A stretch of 64,000 nucleotides of DNA from Algoriphagus marinus (GTDB taxonomy: Bacteria > Bacteroidota > Bacteroidia > Cytophagales > Cyclobacteriaceae), in NCBI RefSeq assembly GCF_001936475.1, contig NZ_MSPQ01000001.1, positions 62,001 through 126,000 of the forward strand, given 5' to 3'. The position numbers and the translations under genes were made by a program. Shown here one piece after another: positions 9,061 through 19,300 of the stretch; the first letter of the stretch is position 1, and each line of letters opens with the position of its first letter. The notes beneath the pieces were generated by a model. The model made no database searches. It had not been told where the DNA came from and worked only from the letters and a program-made list of their open reading frames with translations.

Positions 9061-10152
9061 ATGAAAAACCTATTCAACCTTGTCCTCTACTTTTTGGGAT
9101 TTTTGATTTTAAATCTTCCCCTTTTTGCTCAGGAGAAAATTTTGGAAGATGCCTTTCTTCGCGCTAGTCAGGAGGGTTTTTCGGGAGTCGTTTTAGTAGC
9201 TGAAGATGGGAAAATCCTATTCGAAAAAGCGACGGGATATCGAAGTTTTGAGGATAAAACACCCCTAAAAACTGATGATATTTTTGAGCTTGCCTCAGTC
9301 TCCAAGCAATTTACCGCTATGCTGGTGATGATGTGCCAAGAAAAAGGCTTACTGGGTTTTGATGATCCTGTGGATAAGTATTTGGAGATTCCTTATCAGG
9401 GAATCACCATTCGAAATCTCCTGACACATACCAGCGGTTTGCCAGACTATCAAGACATCATGGATAAGCACTGGGACAAAAGCAAAGTGGCCGGCAACCC
9501 CGAAATCCTGACTTACTTGAGAAAGTATGCGCCGCCAATCCTATTTTCGCCAGGCGAAAAATATGAATACAGCAATACAGGCTATGTTTTGCTGGCAAGT
9601 ATTGTGGAAAAAGCAAGTGGAAAAGATTTCGTGGCACTAGCCAAAGAATGGATTTTCCAACCGCTGGGAATGAAAAGCACGGCGATTCGCTCCCCTGAAG
9701 AGAAATCCAAAGTGAATAACTTTGCCGCCGGTCATCTTCAGGATGAAGCGGGAAACTATGTCAATGCGAATAAATTTCACTCCTCGGATTACACCGTTTG
9801 GCTGGGAAATCGGAAAGGGCCAGGAAGGGTCAGCAGCACGGCAGCGGACTTGTTAAAATGGGACCAAGCGCTTTATACAGAAACACTCGTAAGCCAAAAA
9901 ACAATCGAAGAGGCTTTTACGGCTTTTCGTTTAAATGATGGAATCAGAAGTTATTATGGTTTTGGTTGGGAATTGGAGCCTAAGAGCCCATTCGGAAAGA
10001 TGGTTTCACATACGGGGGACAACCCCGGATATCGAACTATTATTGTCAGATACATTGAAGAAAATAAAACTATAATCATCCTGAACAATAATGCTCACAA
10101 AGACATGATCAAGCTCGTCGAGGCAGCGACCCTTTCCTTATACAAATGGTAA
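9061..10152 (+). CDS. Secreted serine hydrolase, class C beta-lactamase fold
   Basis: About 363 residues from the ATG at 9061, with a signal peptide ending at LPLFAQ. Active-site motifs of the penicillin-binding/class C family are present: SxxK as SVSK (residues 79-82), YxN as YSNTGY, and the third box as SHTGDNPGY, where HTG replaces the KTG of true beta-lactamases. The HTG form is typical of esterases and D-aminopeptidases, so an esterase or peptidase role is more likely than drug resistance. TATCTTTT, one mismatch from TAnnTTTG, lies about 25 bases before the start. Confidence 0.87.
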   Translation: MKNLFNLVLYFLGFLILNLPLFAQEKILEDAFLRASQEGFSGVVLVAEDGKILFEKATGYRSFEDKTPLKTDDIFELASVSKQFTAMLVMMCQEKGLLGFDDPVDKYLEIPYQGITIRNLLTHTSGLPDYQDIMDKHWDKSKVAGNPEILTYLRKYAPPILFSPGEKYEYSNTGYVLLASIVEKASGKDFVALAKEWIFQPLGMKSTAIRSPEEKSKVNNFAAGHLQDEAGNYVNANKFHSSDYTVWLGNRKGPGRVSSTAADLLKWDQALYTETLVSQKTIEEAFTAFRLNDGIRSYYGFGWELEPKSPFGKMVSHTGDNPGYRTIIVRYIEENKTIIILNNNAHKDMIKLVEAATLSLYKW

Positions 10153-10176
10153 TCAATTCAATTGTATCAAATATAT

Positions 10177-11706
10177 TTAATCGCCTAAAGCTGGCATATG
10201 GAAGCGTTCTAATTCAGATTTTGAATGCTCTTTTTTGAAAATAGCTTCCATTTTTGAGATAAGATCTGGATTGGTAGCGGCCAGATTTATTTGTTCTTGA
10301 GGATCGTTTTCTAAATCATACAATTCGATTTCAAGTGAATTCTCGGCAATTATATTTTGTCGAATCGCTTTCCACTTTCCCATTCGGATTGCCTGTTGCC
10401 CACCATATTCTGGATATTCCCAGAAAATGTACTCGTGTGGTTTCTGAGCCTTTCCGTAGATCGCTGCCATGAAACTTTCCCCATCCGTGTCATCTGGAAT
10501 AGGAATCCCTATCAATTCACAGATCGTAGGTAGCCAATCGTAAAAGATGGAGATATGATCACTTGAGGTACCTGCCTCTACTTTTCCTGGCCAATTCACC
10601 AACATTGGAACTCGAATTCCACCTTCATAGACAAAGCCTTTGGTTCGGCCATACCCATTGGTAAAGGGTTTTGAACTTTCAAAAAAATTAAAATCCACCC
10701 CACCGGTATAAGTAGGGCCATTATCTGAAGTGATTACAATGATGGTGTTTTCTGCTAAACCCAACTCATCCAATTTCTGTTTGATTTCACCGATTTGTTG
10801 ATCGAGCTTAGCAATCATCGCCGCATAAGCTGCTCTTGGGTTTTGATTGGGGAAATATCCTTGAGAACCATCATAGGGAATTTCCTCTCCCAAAGCTTTC
10901 ACATAATCAGCGCGGTCCTTAGCAGGAATTTGCAAAGGAACATGCGGAAGTGGAGAAGCATAATAAAGAAAGAATGGCTTATCCTGATTTGACTCAATAA
11001 AATCCAGGGCTTTTTCGTGCATCAGATCAGGTGCATAATCCTCTTGCTCATAACGGGCATAACTTTTCTGATCATTTGGATCGGCAAGCGAGTCTAGCAA
11101 GGTTCGCGGAACAACGATTTCATTATTTAATTTGATCTTGGTCTCATTTTCCCAAAGATGAGGCGGATAGAGATTATGGGCTTGCCTTTGGCAGTTGTAT
11201 CCATAAAAATAATCAAAGCCAAGATTGGTAGGAATGCCTTCACTTAATGGTGCACCCAATCCCCATTTACCCACAATCCCGGTTTTGTAACCTGCAGCTT
11301 GAAGCAAATTTGCCAAAGTTTGAGTATCGGCAGGAAGTGGGCGCTGCCCTTCCAGGTTAGGATCTTCAGCGGCTTTTGCATAATCCCAAACTTCACCCCG
11401 CTCGCGCCATTCGTCATTGCCTCGGATGTAGGCATGACCTCCATGCTTTCCCGTCAATAGCATACATCGAGCCGGAGCACATACTGGGGCTGCGGTATAA
11501 TGATTGGTGAAGATTTTTCCTGATGCTGCTAGCGCATCAATATTCGGTGTTTTGATCTTTTCCTGTCCCTGATAACCAACTTCTCCGTAGCCCAAATCAT
11601 CTGCGAGGATAAAGACGATATTTGGCTTGATGGCCTGTTCTACTTCTTTTTCATCACAAGAAATCAAAGTTATCCACAGGATTGAAAAAAGAAAGATTGA
11701 TCTCAT
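10177..11706 (-). CDS. Sulfatase lipoprotein (formylglycine-dependent)
   Basis: About 509 residues from the ATG at 11706; a lipobox ends at Cys17 (LISC). The sulfatase signature CAPAR has the residue to be converted to formylglycine at Cys76, followed by LLTGKHGGH. Metal ligands are seen in FILADDLGYGE and ITSDNGPTYTGG. It probably removes sulfate esters from a polysaccharide or glycan at the cell surface; the substrate cannot be told from sequence. An anaerobic or FGE-type maturase must be elsewhere. The start is just 4 bases from the stop of the NadR-type kinase gene, so the two could be co-transcribed with pnuC. Confidence 0.88.
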   Translation of the reverse strand: MRSIFLFSILWITLISCDEKEVEQAIKPNIVFILADDLGYGEVGYQGQEKIKTPNIDALAASGKIFTNHYTAAPVCAPARCMLLTGKHGGHAYIRGNDEWRERGEVWDYAKAAEDPNLEGQRPLPADTQTLANLLQAAGYKTGIVGKWGLGAPLSEGIPTNLGFDYFYGYNCQRQAHNLYPPHLWENETKIKLNNEIVVPRTLLDSLADPNDQKSYARYEQEDYAPDLMHEKALDFIESNQDKPFFLYYASPLPHVPLQIPAKDRADYVKALGEEIPYDGSQGYFPNQNPRAAYAAMIAKLDQQIGEIKQKLDELGLAENTIIVITSDNGPTYTGGVDFNFFESSKPFTNGYGRTKGFVYEGGIRVPMLVNWPGKVEAGTSSDHISIFYDWLPTICELIGIPIPDDTDGESFMAAIYGKAQKPHEYIFWEYPEYGGQQAIRMGKWKAIRQNIIAENSLEIELYDLENDPQEQINLAATNPDLISKMEAIFKKEHSKSELERFHMPALGD

Positions 11707-11710
11707 CCGA

Positions 11711-12238
11711 TTAAATTTTAGTATGAATCTGAACTGCGGAAATTGCTTTTTGAAGCCGCTCTTCACGAGAACCGGAAATAATTTCAAAAGGGAACCCACT
11801 TGATTTGGCTAATTCAAGATACTTTTTGAAAAAGTAAAGTCGCATTTCCGGTTCGGGGTGTTCACGCAAAGGATCCGGCTCCCAACCCAAATCAATATCG
11901 GTCAACAATATCAAATCATAGATACGAGTTTCGATTTCCTCTAAAATCCAGGAATCAGTTTTTCCAAATCGGTGTGCCGACCAAATGTGGATAACTCTCA
12001 AATCGGTATCGCAAAAGAGAATGTCTTTAGCTAGCTTCTCTTCTTTTTCCTCCACCTCCAATTGGCCCTTAGCCATTGTGGATAAGTCTTCAAAATCATA
12101 GTCTCGAGTCAAATTTTCAAGATACATTCGAGAGTATTCCGGAACCCAAGGTTCCTCAAAATAATTGGCTAAGTCTTTAGCGAGAGTACTTTTACCAGTT
12201 GACTCGGGGCCTAAGATTAAGACTTTTTTAAGCTGCAT
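11711..12238 (-). CDS. NadR-type P-loop kinase (probable ribosylnicotinamide kinase)
   Basis: A protein of 175 residues with Walker A GPESTGKST (residues 10-18) and EYSRMYLE, FCDTDLRVIHIW and DIDLGWEPDPLREHPE, in the order seen in the kinase domain of NadR. It would phosphorylate nicotinamide riboside to NMN in the cytosol. No adenylyltransferase domain is present. It overlaps the end of pnuC by 11 bases, which supports a transport-and-trap pair: PnuC lets the nucleoside in and the kinase keeps it. Because some Bacteroidota PnuC relatives move thiamine, the substrate is an inference. Confidence 0.82.
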   Translation of the reverse strand: MQLKKVLILGPESTGKSTLAKDLANYFEEPWVPEYSRMYLENLTRDYDFEDLSTMAKGQLEVEEKEEKLAKDILFCDTDLRVIHIWSAHRFGKTDSWILEEIETRIYDLILLTDIDLGWEPDPLREHPEPEMRLYFFKKYLELAKSSGFPFEIISGSREERLQKAISAVQIHTKI

Positions 12239-12842
12239 GGTGTTTGGCGGATTTGATCCAAGCTATCAAACCTAAGGTAGCCAGAATGGTGAAAAAGAGA
12301 AATTGAAATGAAGTTAGGATTAAGCCTTTATGAAAATAAAGTGGAACAGAGACCAAATCGGTAATGATCCAGGCTATCCAGTTTTCCACTTTCTTTTTGG
12401 CCATCAGCCACATCCCTACGAAAGCAGATGCGGTAGTAAAAGAATCCCAATAAGGAACATCTGAATCTGTAAATCGAGAAAGCACCAGATATAAGATTAA
12501 ATACGAGATTAGAAATATTCCAATGGAAATAAGCCATCCAGAAGGTTTCAGCCAAGTCACCGGCAATACTTTTTGCCCTTCTTTTGGATGTGTCCAAACA
12601 TACCAACCGAAAATTGACATGCTGAAGTAATAGGCATTGATCCCCATATCGGCATACAACTTATACTGAAGGCAAATCCAAACGTAAATCAGCGTGGAAA
12701 CTATTCCTGTCGGGTAAACCCAAATGTGCTCCCGCATTGAATAAAAAACCGATGCAATCCCGAAAACCACAGCCACAGCCTCAAGCCAAGTCATTTGCTG
12801 GAGTCCTTCTGTAAAACCATCAATCAAAAACTGGAAATCCAT
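12228..12842 (-). CDS. pnuC: PnuC-family nicotinamide riboside transporter
   Basis: About 204 residues from the ATG at 12842 (MDFQFLIDG); an in-frame TTG farther upstream is less likely. Seven hydrophobic segments are visible. The family motifs YADMGINAYYFSMSIFGWYVW and WIITDLVSVPLYFHKGL are clear. It is a facilitative transporter for vitamin-type nucleosides, powered by the downstream kinase. No TPP riboswitch is visible in the short gap upstream, which argues weakly for nicotinamide riboside over thiamine. Confidence 0.87.
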   Translation of the reverse strand: MDFQFLIDGFTEGLQQMTWLEAVAVVFGIASVFYSMREHIWVYPTGIVSTLIYVWICLQYKLYADMGINAYYFSMSIFGWYVWTHPKEGQKVLPVTWLKPSGWLISIGIFLISYLILYLVLSRFTDSDVPYWDSFTTASAFVGMWLMAKKKVENWIAWIITDLVSVPLYFHKGLILTSFQFLFFTILATLGLIAWIKSAKHHAA

Positions 12843-12882
12843 TTCCGAAATAAAGAAATAATACTTGAATAGCCTCAAATAA

Positions 12883-12909
12883 AAAAAGCGAGATCGAGTC
12901 TCGCTTTTT
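12883..12909. terminator. Bidirectional hairpin terminator
   Basis: Perfect 11-base stem, AAAAAGCGAGA and TCTCGCTTTTT, with a 5-base loop. It lies after the stop of the kelch-like lipoprotein gene and before pnuC, so it closes the minus-strand three-gene block. Confidence 0.8.
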
Positions 12910-12934
12910 CAAAACTGTTAAAATACTGAGCAGG

Positions 12935-14482
12935 TCATTGTGTATTAGGATCTGCTTTGATTCCAAAACTGGAAGGAATCGCCCCAGAAGGTGTCTTGGT
13001 TACATATACGGCAAATAAGGAATTACTAGCACATGTCCCTTTATTTGGAGTCTCAGGCAGTGGAGCAGCAGCTTCAATCCCTCCAAGAATATATCCAGCC
13101 AGAACTTTTTCTCCAGCGGCCAACCCACTCAACTTTAATACACCATTTGCGGTCGCCTTCCCATTACTGATCAAAGCTCTATTCCCTATAAAGGTGATGC
13201 TTGCACCTAATAATCTATTATCTTGGATAGGCTTGGCATTAATGTATTCAGAGTATGTACCATCAGCCCCTTCTATGAAAGTACTGATGTCCGCCACGAA
13301 TGGAATGCCATCATTCCTACCTTGCTTTGTTGCTAAATTATAAATTGCCTTTTGGGTCGAGTCTTGAGAATAATAATAAAGCCCGATTCCACCGAACATG
13401 GTAGAATAAATTGATTTATTGGGAGATTCATCATCATAGATAGAGATTACCGGACATTCGTACTGGCTAAATTTTTGATGGATATCTTTCTTAACTACCG
13501 GATTTTGGGGTCCCGTGATATAAATAGGATAATCATATCCTCCTATAATTCCTGGAGGGAAAACTCCTCCTAAAGCAGTAATCCGTTCTGTTCCAGTTCC
13601 TGGATCAACATCTTCGATAATATTTCCATCCCTCCGATGGAAAGGTCTATCAGGATCTGAACTTGTGCTAGCACCATAGCTCAAAATATCCAAAGAACCA
13701 GGTTTTAATGTAAACACTCTGATTTCTTCAGTATATTCTTGAGTAAAATCCGTACCTCCAAAGGCACGATATTGGCCATCGAATCGCTGTCCAAAAACAA
13801 GATAAAATCTGCCATTTAGCTTGGCTAGCTCGCCACCTGTGACTGCAAATCGATCGTCTTTCCCATACTCCATCAACCCCTCTATCTCACTAGCGGAGGC
13901 TCCATTCTTAATCGCTTGGGTCAGGGCCTCAACTTTAAATCGGATGATGCTCCCGAAGGTTTTCATATCCAAACCATCCGCTTTCCAGCCATAACCACCG
14001 ACTACATACATTTCATCTGTTTCCAAATCATGGTAGCCCTGCAAATTATTGGACTGTAATTGCTCAGACAGTTCACTCTTCAACCCATTCACATCAAACT
14101 TCCAAAAATCCCCAGAACTTGGATCCAAAATATAAAGGAAGTTATTTGCACTGTCAGGAATGAAATTTTTCTCCGGTGCAGGCATAAAAGTGTGTAAACC
14201 TTGCCTTCTTCCTCCGACTACGAGGATTTCTCCAGCTTTATTGACTGCGCTCGTATAAGACTGTAAGCCGGGTAATGCAGGCTTATTGGTGAAATTCTGC
14301 TCTTCAAACTCAATGGTATATGGCAATACATTTGGTTGAATATTTGGATCTGCAACGGGTTCTTGCATTAACATTTGTACGGAACTATCAGCAGATTCTG
14401 AAGTACTTGAACCATTACAAGATGCTAACGCAAAACAAGCCGCTCCAAATAATAAGAAATGATTTAAAATTAGCTTTTTCAT
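12935..14482 (-). CDS. Kelch-like lipoprotein coupled to the VioB-like gene
   Basis: A protein of 515 residues with a lipobox ending at Cys22 (LASC). Several kelch-style strands are visible: ILVVGGRRQGLHTF, MYVVGGYGWKADG, FYLVFGQRFDG, ITALGGVFPPG and the C-terminal LAGYILGGIEAA. A beta-propeller at the outer membrane or periplasm is inferred. I do not recognise a named family, and no catalytic Cys/Tyr pair of a galactose oxidase can be assigned with confidence. Its ATG overlaps the stop of the upstream VioB-like gene by 4 bases (ATGA), so the two are translationally coupled and probably work together. Confidence 0.6.
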   Translation of the reverse strand: MKKLILNHFLLFGAACFALASCNGSSTSESADSSVQMLMQEPVADPNIQPNVLPYTIEFEEQNFTNKPALPGLQSYTSAVNKAGEILVVGGRRQGLHTFMPAPEKNFIPDSANNFLYILDPSSGDFWKFDVNGLKSELSEQLQSNNLQGYHDLETDEMYVVGGYGWKADGLDMKTFGSIIRFKVEALTQAIKNGASASEIEGLMEYGKDDRFAVTGGELAKLNGRFYLVFGQRFDGQYRAFGGTDFTQEYTEEIRVFTLKPGSLDILSYGASTSSDPDRPFHRRDGNIIEDVDPGTGTERITALGGVFPPGIIGGYDYPIYITGPQNPVVKKDIHQKFSQYECPVISIYDDESPNKSIYSTMFGGIGLYYYSQDSTQKAIYNLATKQGRNDGIPFVADISTFIEGADGTYSEYINAKPIQDNRLLGASITFIGNRALISNGKATANGVLKLSGLAAGEKVLAGYILGGIEAAAPLPETPNKGTCASNSLFAVYVTKTPSGAIPSSFGIKADPNTQ

Positions 14483-16293
14483 GATGATTGCGTGTTTGGT
14501 CCAGTGGCTGTGCCATCCTGAAGATTTTTAATAAAGTGCAGAACGGTCATGCTTTTCTCAGGAGACATGTCTCTGGTCACAGGCATATACCGCGTATCAT
14601 TGAAATCTCTAGTCATAAAAAACCCGATCGCCCCTGACTTAATCCCCAGTGGTCCTGGCTCACTCGTGCCGTACATATGATCCCAAGGCGGATTTTTTGC
14701 AAAAACCTCGAATGATTTGAAATCAATCAGGTTAATTTTTTCTGTCATACCTGGAAACAGCTTGACGTATCCTGCAAAAATCTCCTGAATTTCTGGCCAA
14801 CTTGGATTCTCATTTACAATATAATTAGACCAAACTAGGCAAGAAATCATCGCACTTTGCGAGACACTCACTGGGGCTGTTACTTCTGAATCATAGAGAT
14901 TTATGAAATATAACTGGCCGTCCAACTGTGGTGTACGATAACCAGGATCTTTTAAAACCACGATTGTGACAGTCGCAAACCCATTCGCATCAGTGGCTGA
15001 AACCGAAGCTTCAATTGCTCCAAATGCTTGAGGAGTATTTCCTGGATTACTCGGCGGAACCGTTGCCCCTGGTGTATTTCCATGGACACTGACAATATCC
15101 ACCTTTAGCTGCTTCCCAACTAAAGGGCTAGCCATTTTGCTCACATAAACCTTAGTAGTGGCAATATTTCCCGGTCTTCCAGTAAGTCGAATCGGTCTCT
15201 CCTCCACTTCGATAATTGTTTGCGAGATATCCTCATTGAAGATTTCTACAGGCCCTATATCTGTTCTAGACATTTCTAGGCTAAGTGCAGATGACTTAAG
15301 AACATTGATCTGGTCATCTGTCAGGGGAATCTGCACAATATGCGAGTAGGAATTAAAACAGAACTCTGAATAATCCACATTCCCCAGAGAAATTGGAGCG
15401 CCATTGGCTGGCTTAATCCAAGCTGTCAAATCTCCAAGCTGTACAGGAGGGCCGCCGGCTGTCTGTCTACAAATCCCATTTGCCAAGTCAATAATTAGGA
15501 GCTTTCTTTCCGGATCCACTGTAAATGGACAGGTATTAAACATTGGCCAATTCCATGGGTCGCTTTTATCCTGAGCTCTTCCATTCAGCATTCTCACCCC
15601 AGGACTAGAAAGAGGTTCATTTGCATAAACTGGTCCTAATGAACCGGTGATTCTACCAGTTTGATAATTTTTATCCTCAGGTACATTTCTATATCCATCC
15701 ACTACAAATCGGATGGAAACTAGATAATTCCCATTTTCCTCTAAGGTTTTGCTTTTCAATTCTGCTAAAACCGGAGAAACGTCATCGCTTGGCCAAGAAG
15801 CAACCGGTACCCTAATAATGGATTGATAAACTCCAGAGGCATTCATATCGCCACCAAAACTATCCATTTGATAGTCAGAATCCTCCCAACTTCTTGTAGC
15901 CAAAACAGCTACCCACCATAATTGGTTGAGCACAGCGGGATCAATCAATCCCGTCAAGCTTACTCCTTCAGAAATAGGAATACTCACTTGCATCCCATAA
16001 ATAGTGGGCACTCCCTGTTGATAAACGTCTATGTCTGCAATTTTTGCAGCAGAAGGCTTATCTGTAGTGATAAAAGGCTGCCCTACAATTGGGTCTTGCA
16101 CCTCTCCATCTTTTCCAATAGCGGAAACCACACTGGATTCCTGAAGTTGAAATCGGTGCAAACCTTTGGGGTTCTGCCAAGGTGAAGGAACGGTATTACT
16201 TACTTCGTAATGGGTAGGATCATTATTTACTGTAGATGGATCGGTAAAAAAACGTCCGTAAAAATTAATCCTCGGATAGGATAAATAACTCAT
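14479..16293 (-). CDS. VioB N-terminal-domain-like protein, ferritin-like domain absent
   Basis: A protein of 604 residues without signal peptide or membrane segment. The start, YPRINFYGRFFTDPSTVNND, resembles the start of VioB (FPRIHFRG...NRDP). The C-terminal block RYMPVTRDMSPEKSMTVLHF resembles the VioB segment YMPSTRELSAPKARLFLKYL. Between them, YVKLFPGMTEKI and QLGDLTAWIKP fall in the same order. VioB, RebD and StaD dimerise imine forms of amino acids in bisindole synthesis, using a C-terminal ferritin-like half. That half is missing here, so enzymatic dimerisation is unlikely; a structural, binding or new catalytic role is possible. The alignment is from memory, not computed. A kelch-like lipoprotein is coupled downstream and a pseudokinase-cyclase lies upstream. 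Confidence 0.55.
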   Translation of the reverse strand: MSYLSYPRINFYGRFFTDPSTVNNDPTHYEVSNTVPSPWQNPKGLHRFQLQESSVVSAIGKDGEVQDPIVGQPFITTDKPSAAKIADIDVYQQGVPTIYGMQVSIPISEGVSLTGLIDPAVLNQLWWVAVLATRSWEDSDYQMDSFGGDMNASGVYQSIIRVPVASWPSDDVSPVLAELKSKTLEENGNYLVSIRFVVDGYRNVPEDKNYQTGRITGSLGPVYANEPLSSPGVRMLNGRAQDKSDPWNWPMFNTCPFTVDPERKLLIIDLANGICRQTAGGPPVQLGDLTAWIKPANGAPISLGNVDYSEFCFNSYSHIVQIPLTDDQINVLKSSALSLEMSRTDIGPVEIFNEDISQTIIEVEERPIRLTGRPGNIATTKVYVSKMASPLVGKQLKVDIVSVHGNTPGATVPPSNPGNTPQAFGAIEASVSATDANGFATVTIVVLKDPGYRTPQLDGQLYFINLYDSEVTAPVSVSQSAMISCLVWSNYIVNENPSWPEIQEIFAGYVKLFPGMTEKINLIDFKSFEVFAKNPPWDHMYGTSEPGPLGIKSGAIGFFMTRDFNDTRYMPVTRDMSPEKSMTVLHFIKNLQDGTATGPNTQSS

Positions 16294-16330
16294 TTTAAAT
16301 AGGTTTTAAAGTGAATAAAATAACTATAAA

Positions 16331-16353
16331 TAAAAACTACCATTTAAGGTAGT
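16331..16353 (-). terminator. Weak hairpin terminator after the pseudokinase-cyclase gene
   Basis: On the minus strand, ACTACC and GGTAGT flank a 6-base loop and are followed by TTTTTATTT. It would separate the kinase-cyclase transcript from the VioB-like gene or attenuate read-through. Confidence 0.5.
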
Positions 16354-16356
16354 GGG

Positions 16357-19300
16357 TTAAATTTCTGAATCTATAAAGTACATTTCTACAAAACCTTTAT
16401 TCTTGACTTTAATCTTGCCTCTTGGGGTACACTTAAACCTATCTTTGATCAACTCATAGGTTTGCCCACTAATATTGATTTTGCCTGGTTCGCCGGCAGT
16501 CTCCATTCTGGATGCGACATTGACAGTATCTCCCCAGATGTCGTAAGCAAACTTTTTAAGACCTACAATTCCCGCAATTACTGGCCCTGTATGAATTCCT
16601 ATTCGCATACTGATAACAGGCTTTCCCTCAGAAGTTGTTGATTTCATGTGTTCACCTATAAACTCATTGATCTCAAAGGCCGCTAAAACCATATTTGAAG
16701 CATCAAATTCTTTAGTCAAATTCAAGCCTCCCGCACACAAATAGCTATCGCCCACTGTTTTTATTTTTTCGATTCCATATTTTTCAACGATACGGTCAAA
16801 CTCACAGTAGAAATAATTCAATTCGGAAACCAGATCCTCTGCGGATAGAATCTCACATAATCCTGAAAAATTTACAATGTCAGTAAACATTACACTAACA
16901 TTTTTAAAATGACGGGCTTTAGAAAGTCCGTTATTTTTCAGTTCACTGGCTATCTCAGGAGGTAGAATATTTAAGATTAATTGCTCGGACTTTTCTTTTT
17001 CTTCATTCAACTGCCTCGTCCTAAGTCTAATCTTTTCCTCCATATTCTGATACAAAAGCGCATTTTCTAAGGAAATAGCCATTTGGCTTGATAAAATATT
17101 TATCAAATTCAAACGCTCAATCGTGAATGCTCCTTCAATCAAATTATTCTCCAGATAAATGATCCCGGTTACCTCGCTTTGTTTCATTAAAGGCACAACC
17201 ATAATGGACTTCATTTTCTCGCTGAGGATGTAAGGATCTTTTCCAAACCCGGCATCTTGGAAAGCATTTTCCAAAATCACACTTTCCTTGTTTTTTGCTG
17301 AAAAGAGGATTACCTCTTTTGCAATCGCATCAAAGCTCTTGAGCGGAAGATTTTCAAATAGATTGGGTTCGATATTTTTGGTACAGGATTCTGACTGAAC
17401 CAAAAATTCATTATCGCTTTTCAACAAGAGAACCATCCGCTGAGCTCCGGCATTTTCAATGATTATTTTCATCAAAGTTGTGAGCAGGTCTTTCAGCTTG
17501 ATTTCTTTAGAAATTGCTTCGGATGATTTCATTACTGATTTCAAATCCAAATCTTGATTTGAGAACTTTTGAGAGGCTTTGTTATCATCTGCTCTTTCTA
17601 CAAACCTGAATTCCATTTGGGAAAAATTGCTCGAGCTACTCTTGGAGACCAATAGCTCGACAATGCCTTTAGCCCCAAGCAAGTCATAGAGATATACTGC
17701 ATCACTCAAATGAATTGCTGCAATTTTCTTTTTGCCATCTTTCAAATGCAACTCAAATAGCCGTCGATTGACAAGTGCTTGTATTTGGAGGTATTCATAT
17801 TTCTCCGATGAGTCCAAAGCTGAATAAAATTCCGATTGTGCTTTTTCAAAATCGCCTGAAACCAAGGCTAACTCTGCAGAAAGAAGGAGGTATTTATGCT
17901 CGAAATTAGATGGACTGTTTTGGCTGTATTTTTTAAATTTCTTAACTATACTTGATAGTTCTCTTTTCCTTTTCAAATTATTTATCCCACCGCTATTCGG
18001 AATCAAAGCGGCCAAAATCATTCCCTTGTAGAAATAATGCTCCGCAGTATGAAGCATCCCTGGAGAATCTTTTAGATAAATATCCGAGGTAATAGAAACC
18101 TCAAAAGCTTGATCAAATTCTTCCCAGAGATAGAGGGACTGCATTTTATTGATGTAATAGAAATGCGCAAAATGCCTTGAATTAAAGCTTTCCAGTTTTT
18201 TTACAAACACATTTTCGTCAAAACCTTCGTCAGAAAAGGAATCCGATGAATTGGTTTTACCCTGAAGATTTTTAATAGATTGAGTTACTGCACTCATGGT
18301 CAGCACTGCTTCTTCAATCTGGAACCTTCGCAAAAAGTCTAAATGGGAATTGCTGGATTCGAGAATCCCTTCAAACTGAACGCCCCGCATGAAATAACTC
18401 TGAACAATCGCGCAACTGGCACAACTCGCATGAAAAAGGTCACCAACTTCCAATCCTGACTCATAAGCATTCAACCAATATTCTTCCATGACTTTAGCTG
18501 GCTGCCTCCAGGGAATAGCAAAATATCCAGTCACAAAATTTGCTTCAGCCCTGGCTCCATGATTTTGGTACTTTTCTAGTAAGCCTAAAGTAAGTTGTCC
18601 TATTTTATAACCCGTTGATCTGTAACCAAGAATTCCACTGTGAAAAACTGGCCCAAAACCAAGAAATCCTATAAATCCCCCATCTGTATTTCCGTGCTTA
18701 AGGCATAAGTTTACCATGATGGCGCAAACCAATACACAAAGCTCGGGCTTGATTTGAAAAGCCGATTGACCTGCCGCAGCCATCAAAAGAATCGCTGTTT
18801 TGAGCTTTTCATCCGTCATTTCAGGAAGATCAATCAATTCTTCAACGTCCCTTTTACCCATCATGGCTTTATATTTCAAAAACTCAATGGCTAAACTTGG
18901 AGGAGAAAAACCCGCTGGAATCTTGACTCCCAACTCGGAGGTTACTTCCCGACAAGCCTTGTATGCTGCTTCAAAATTTCTAATGTTATTATAGTACTGT
19001 ATTTTTCGAATGGTAACTTTTGCTTTATCAATTACATCTTCTGTGTTTTTTAGAGCCTCGTCAAAAAAGTGAACTACCATACTATTATTTCCGGCAAGAT
19101 GCTCCAGTTCTGCCCGCTGTAGGTTCAAATTTCGATGGATCTCTTTCGTGACTACCAACTTTTTTTCCTGAACCAATTCCATCGCATTCCTGATATAAAT
19201 CAGTCCAGACTCATAGGCGTTTGCATGCTTAGCCCTAATACTCGCAGAGATGTTCAGTTCAATTAGTTTTTGCAGAAGGGCTTCATTATCAATTAACCTT

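Noticed and set aside
9061-10152. A beta-lactamase resistance gene
   Set aside because: The third active-site box is HTG rather than KTG and the context shows no resistance function; an esterase or peptidase is more likely.
12263-12281. A 19-base match (CTATCAAACCTAAGGTAGC) shared by the end of pnuC and 29520-29538 in the IS110 5' region
   Set aside because: One exact match with no extension on either side; one copy is ordinary coding sequence. Chance or a small captured fragment; no model supported.
12843-12934. A TPP riboswitch before pnuC
   Set aside because: The gap of 92 bases holds only the bidirectional terminator; no THI-box-like sequence is visible.
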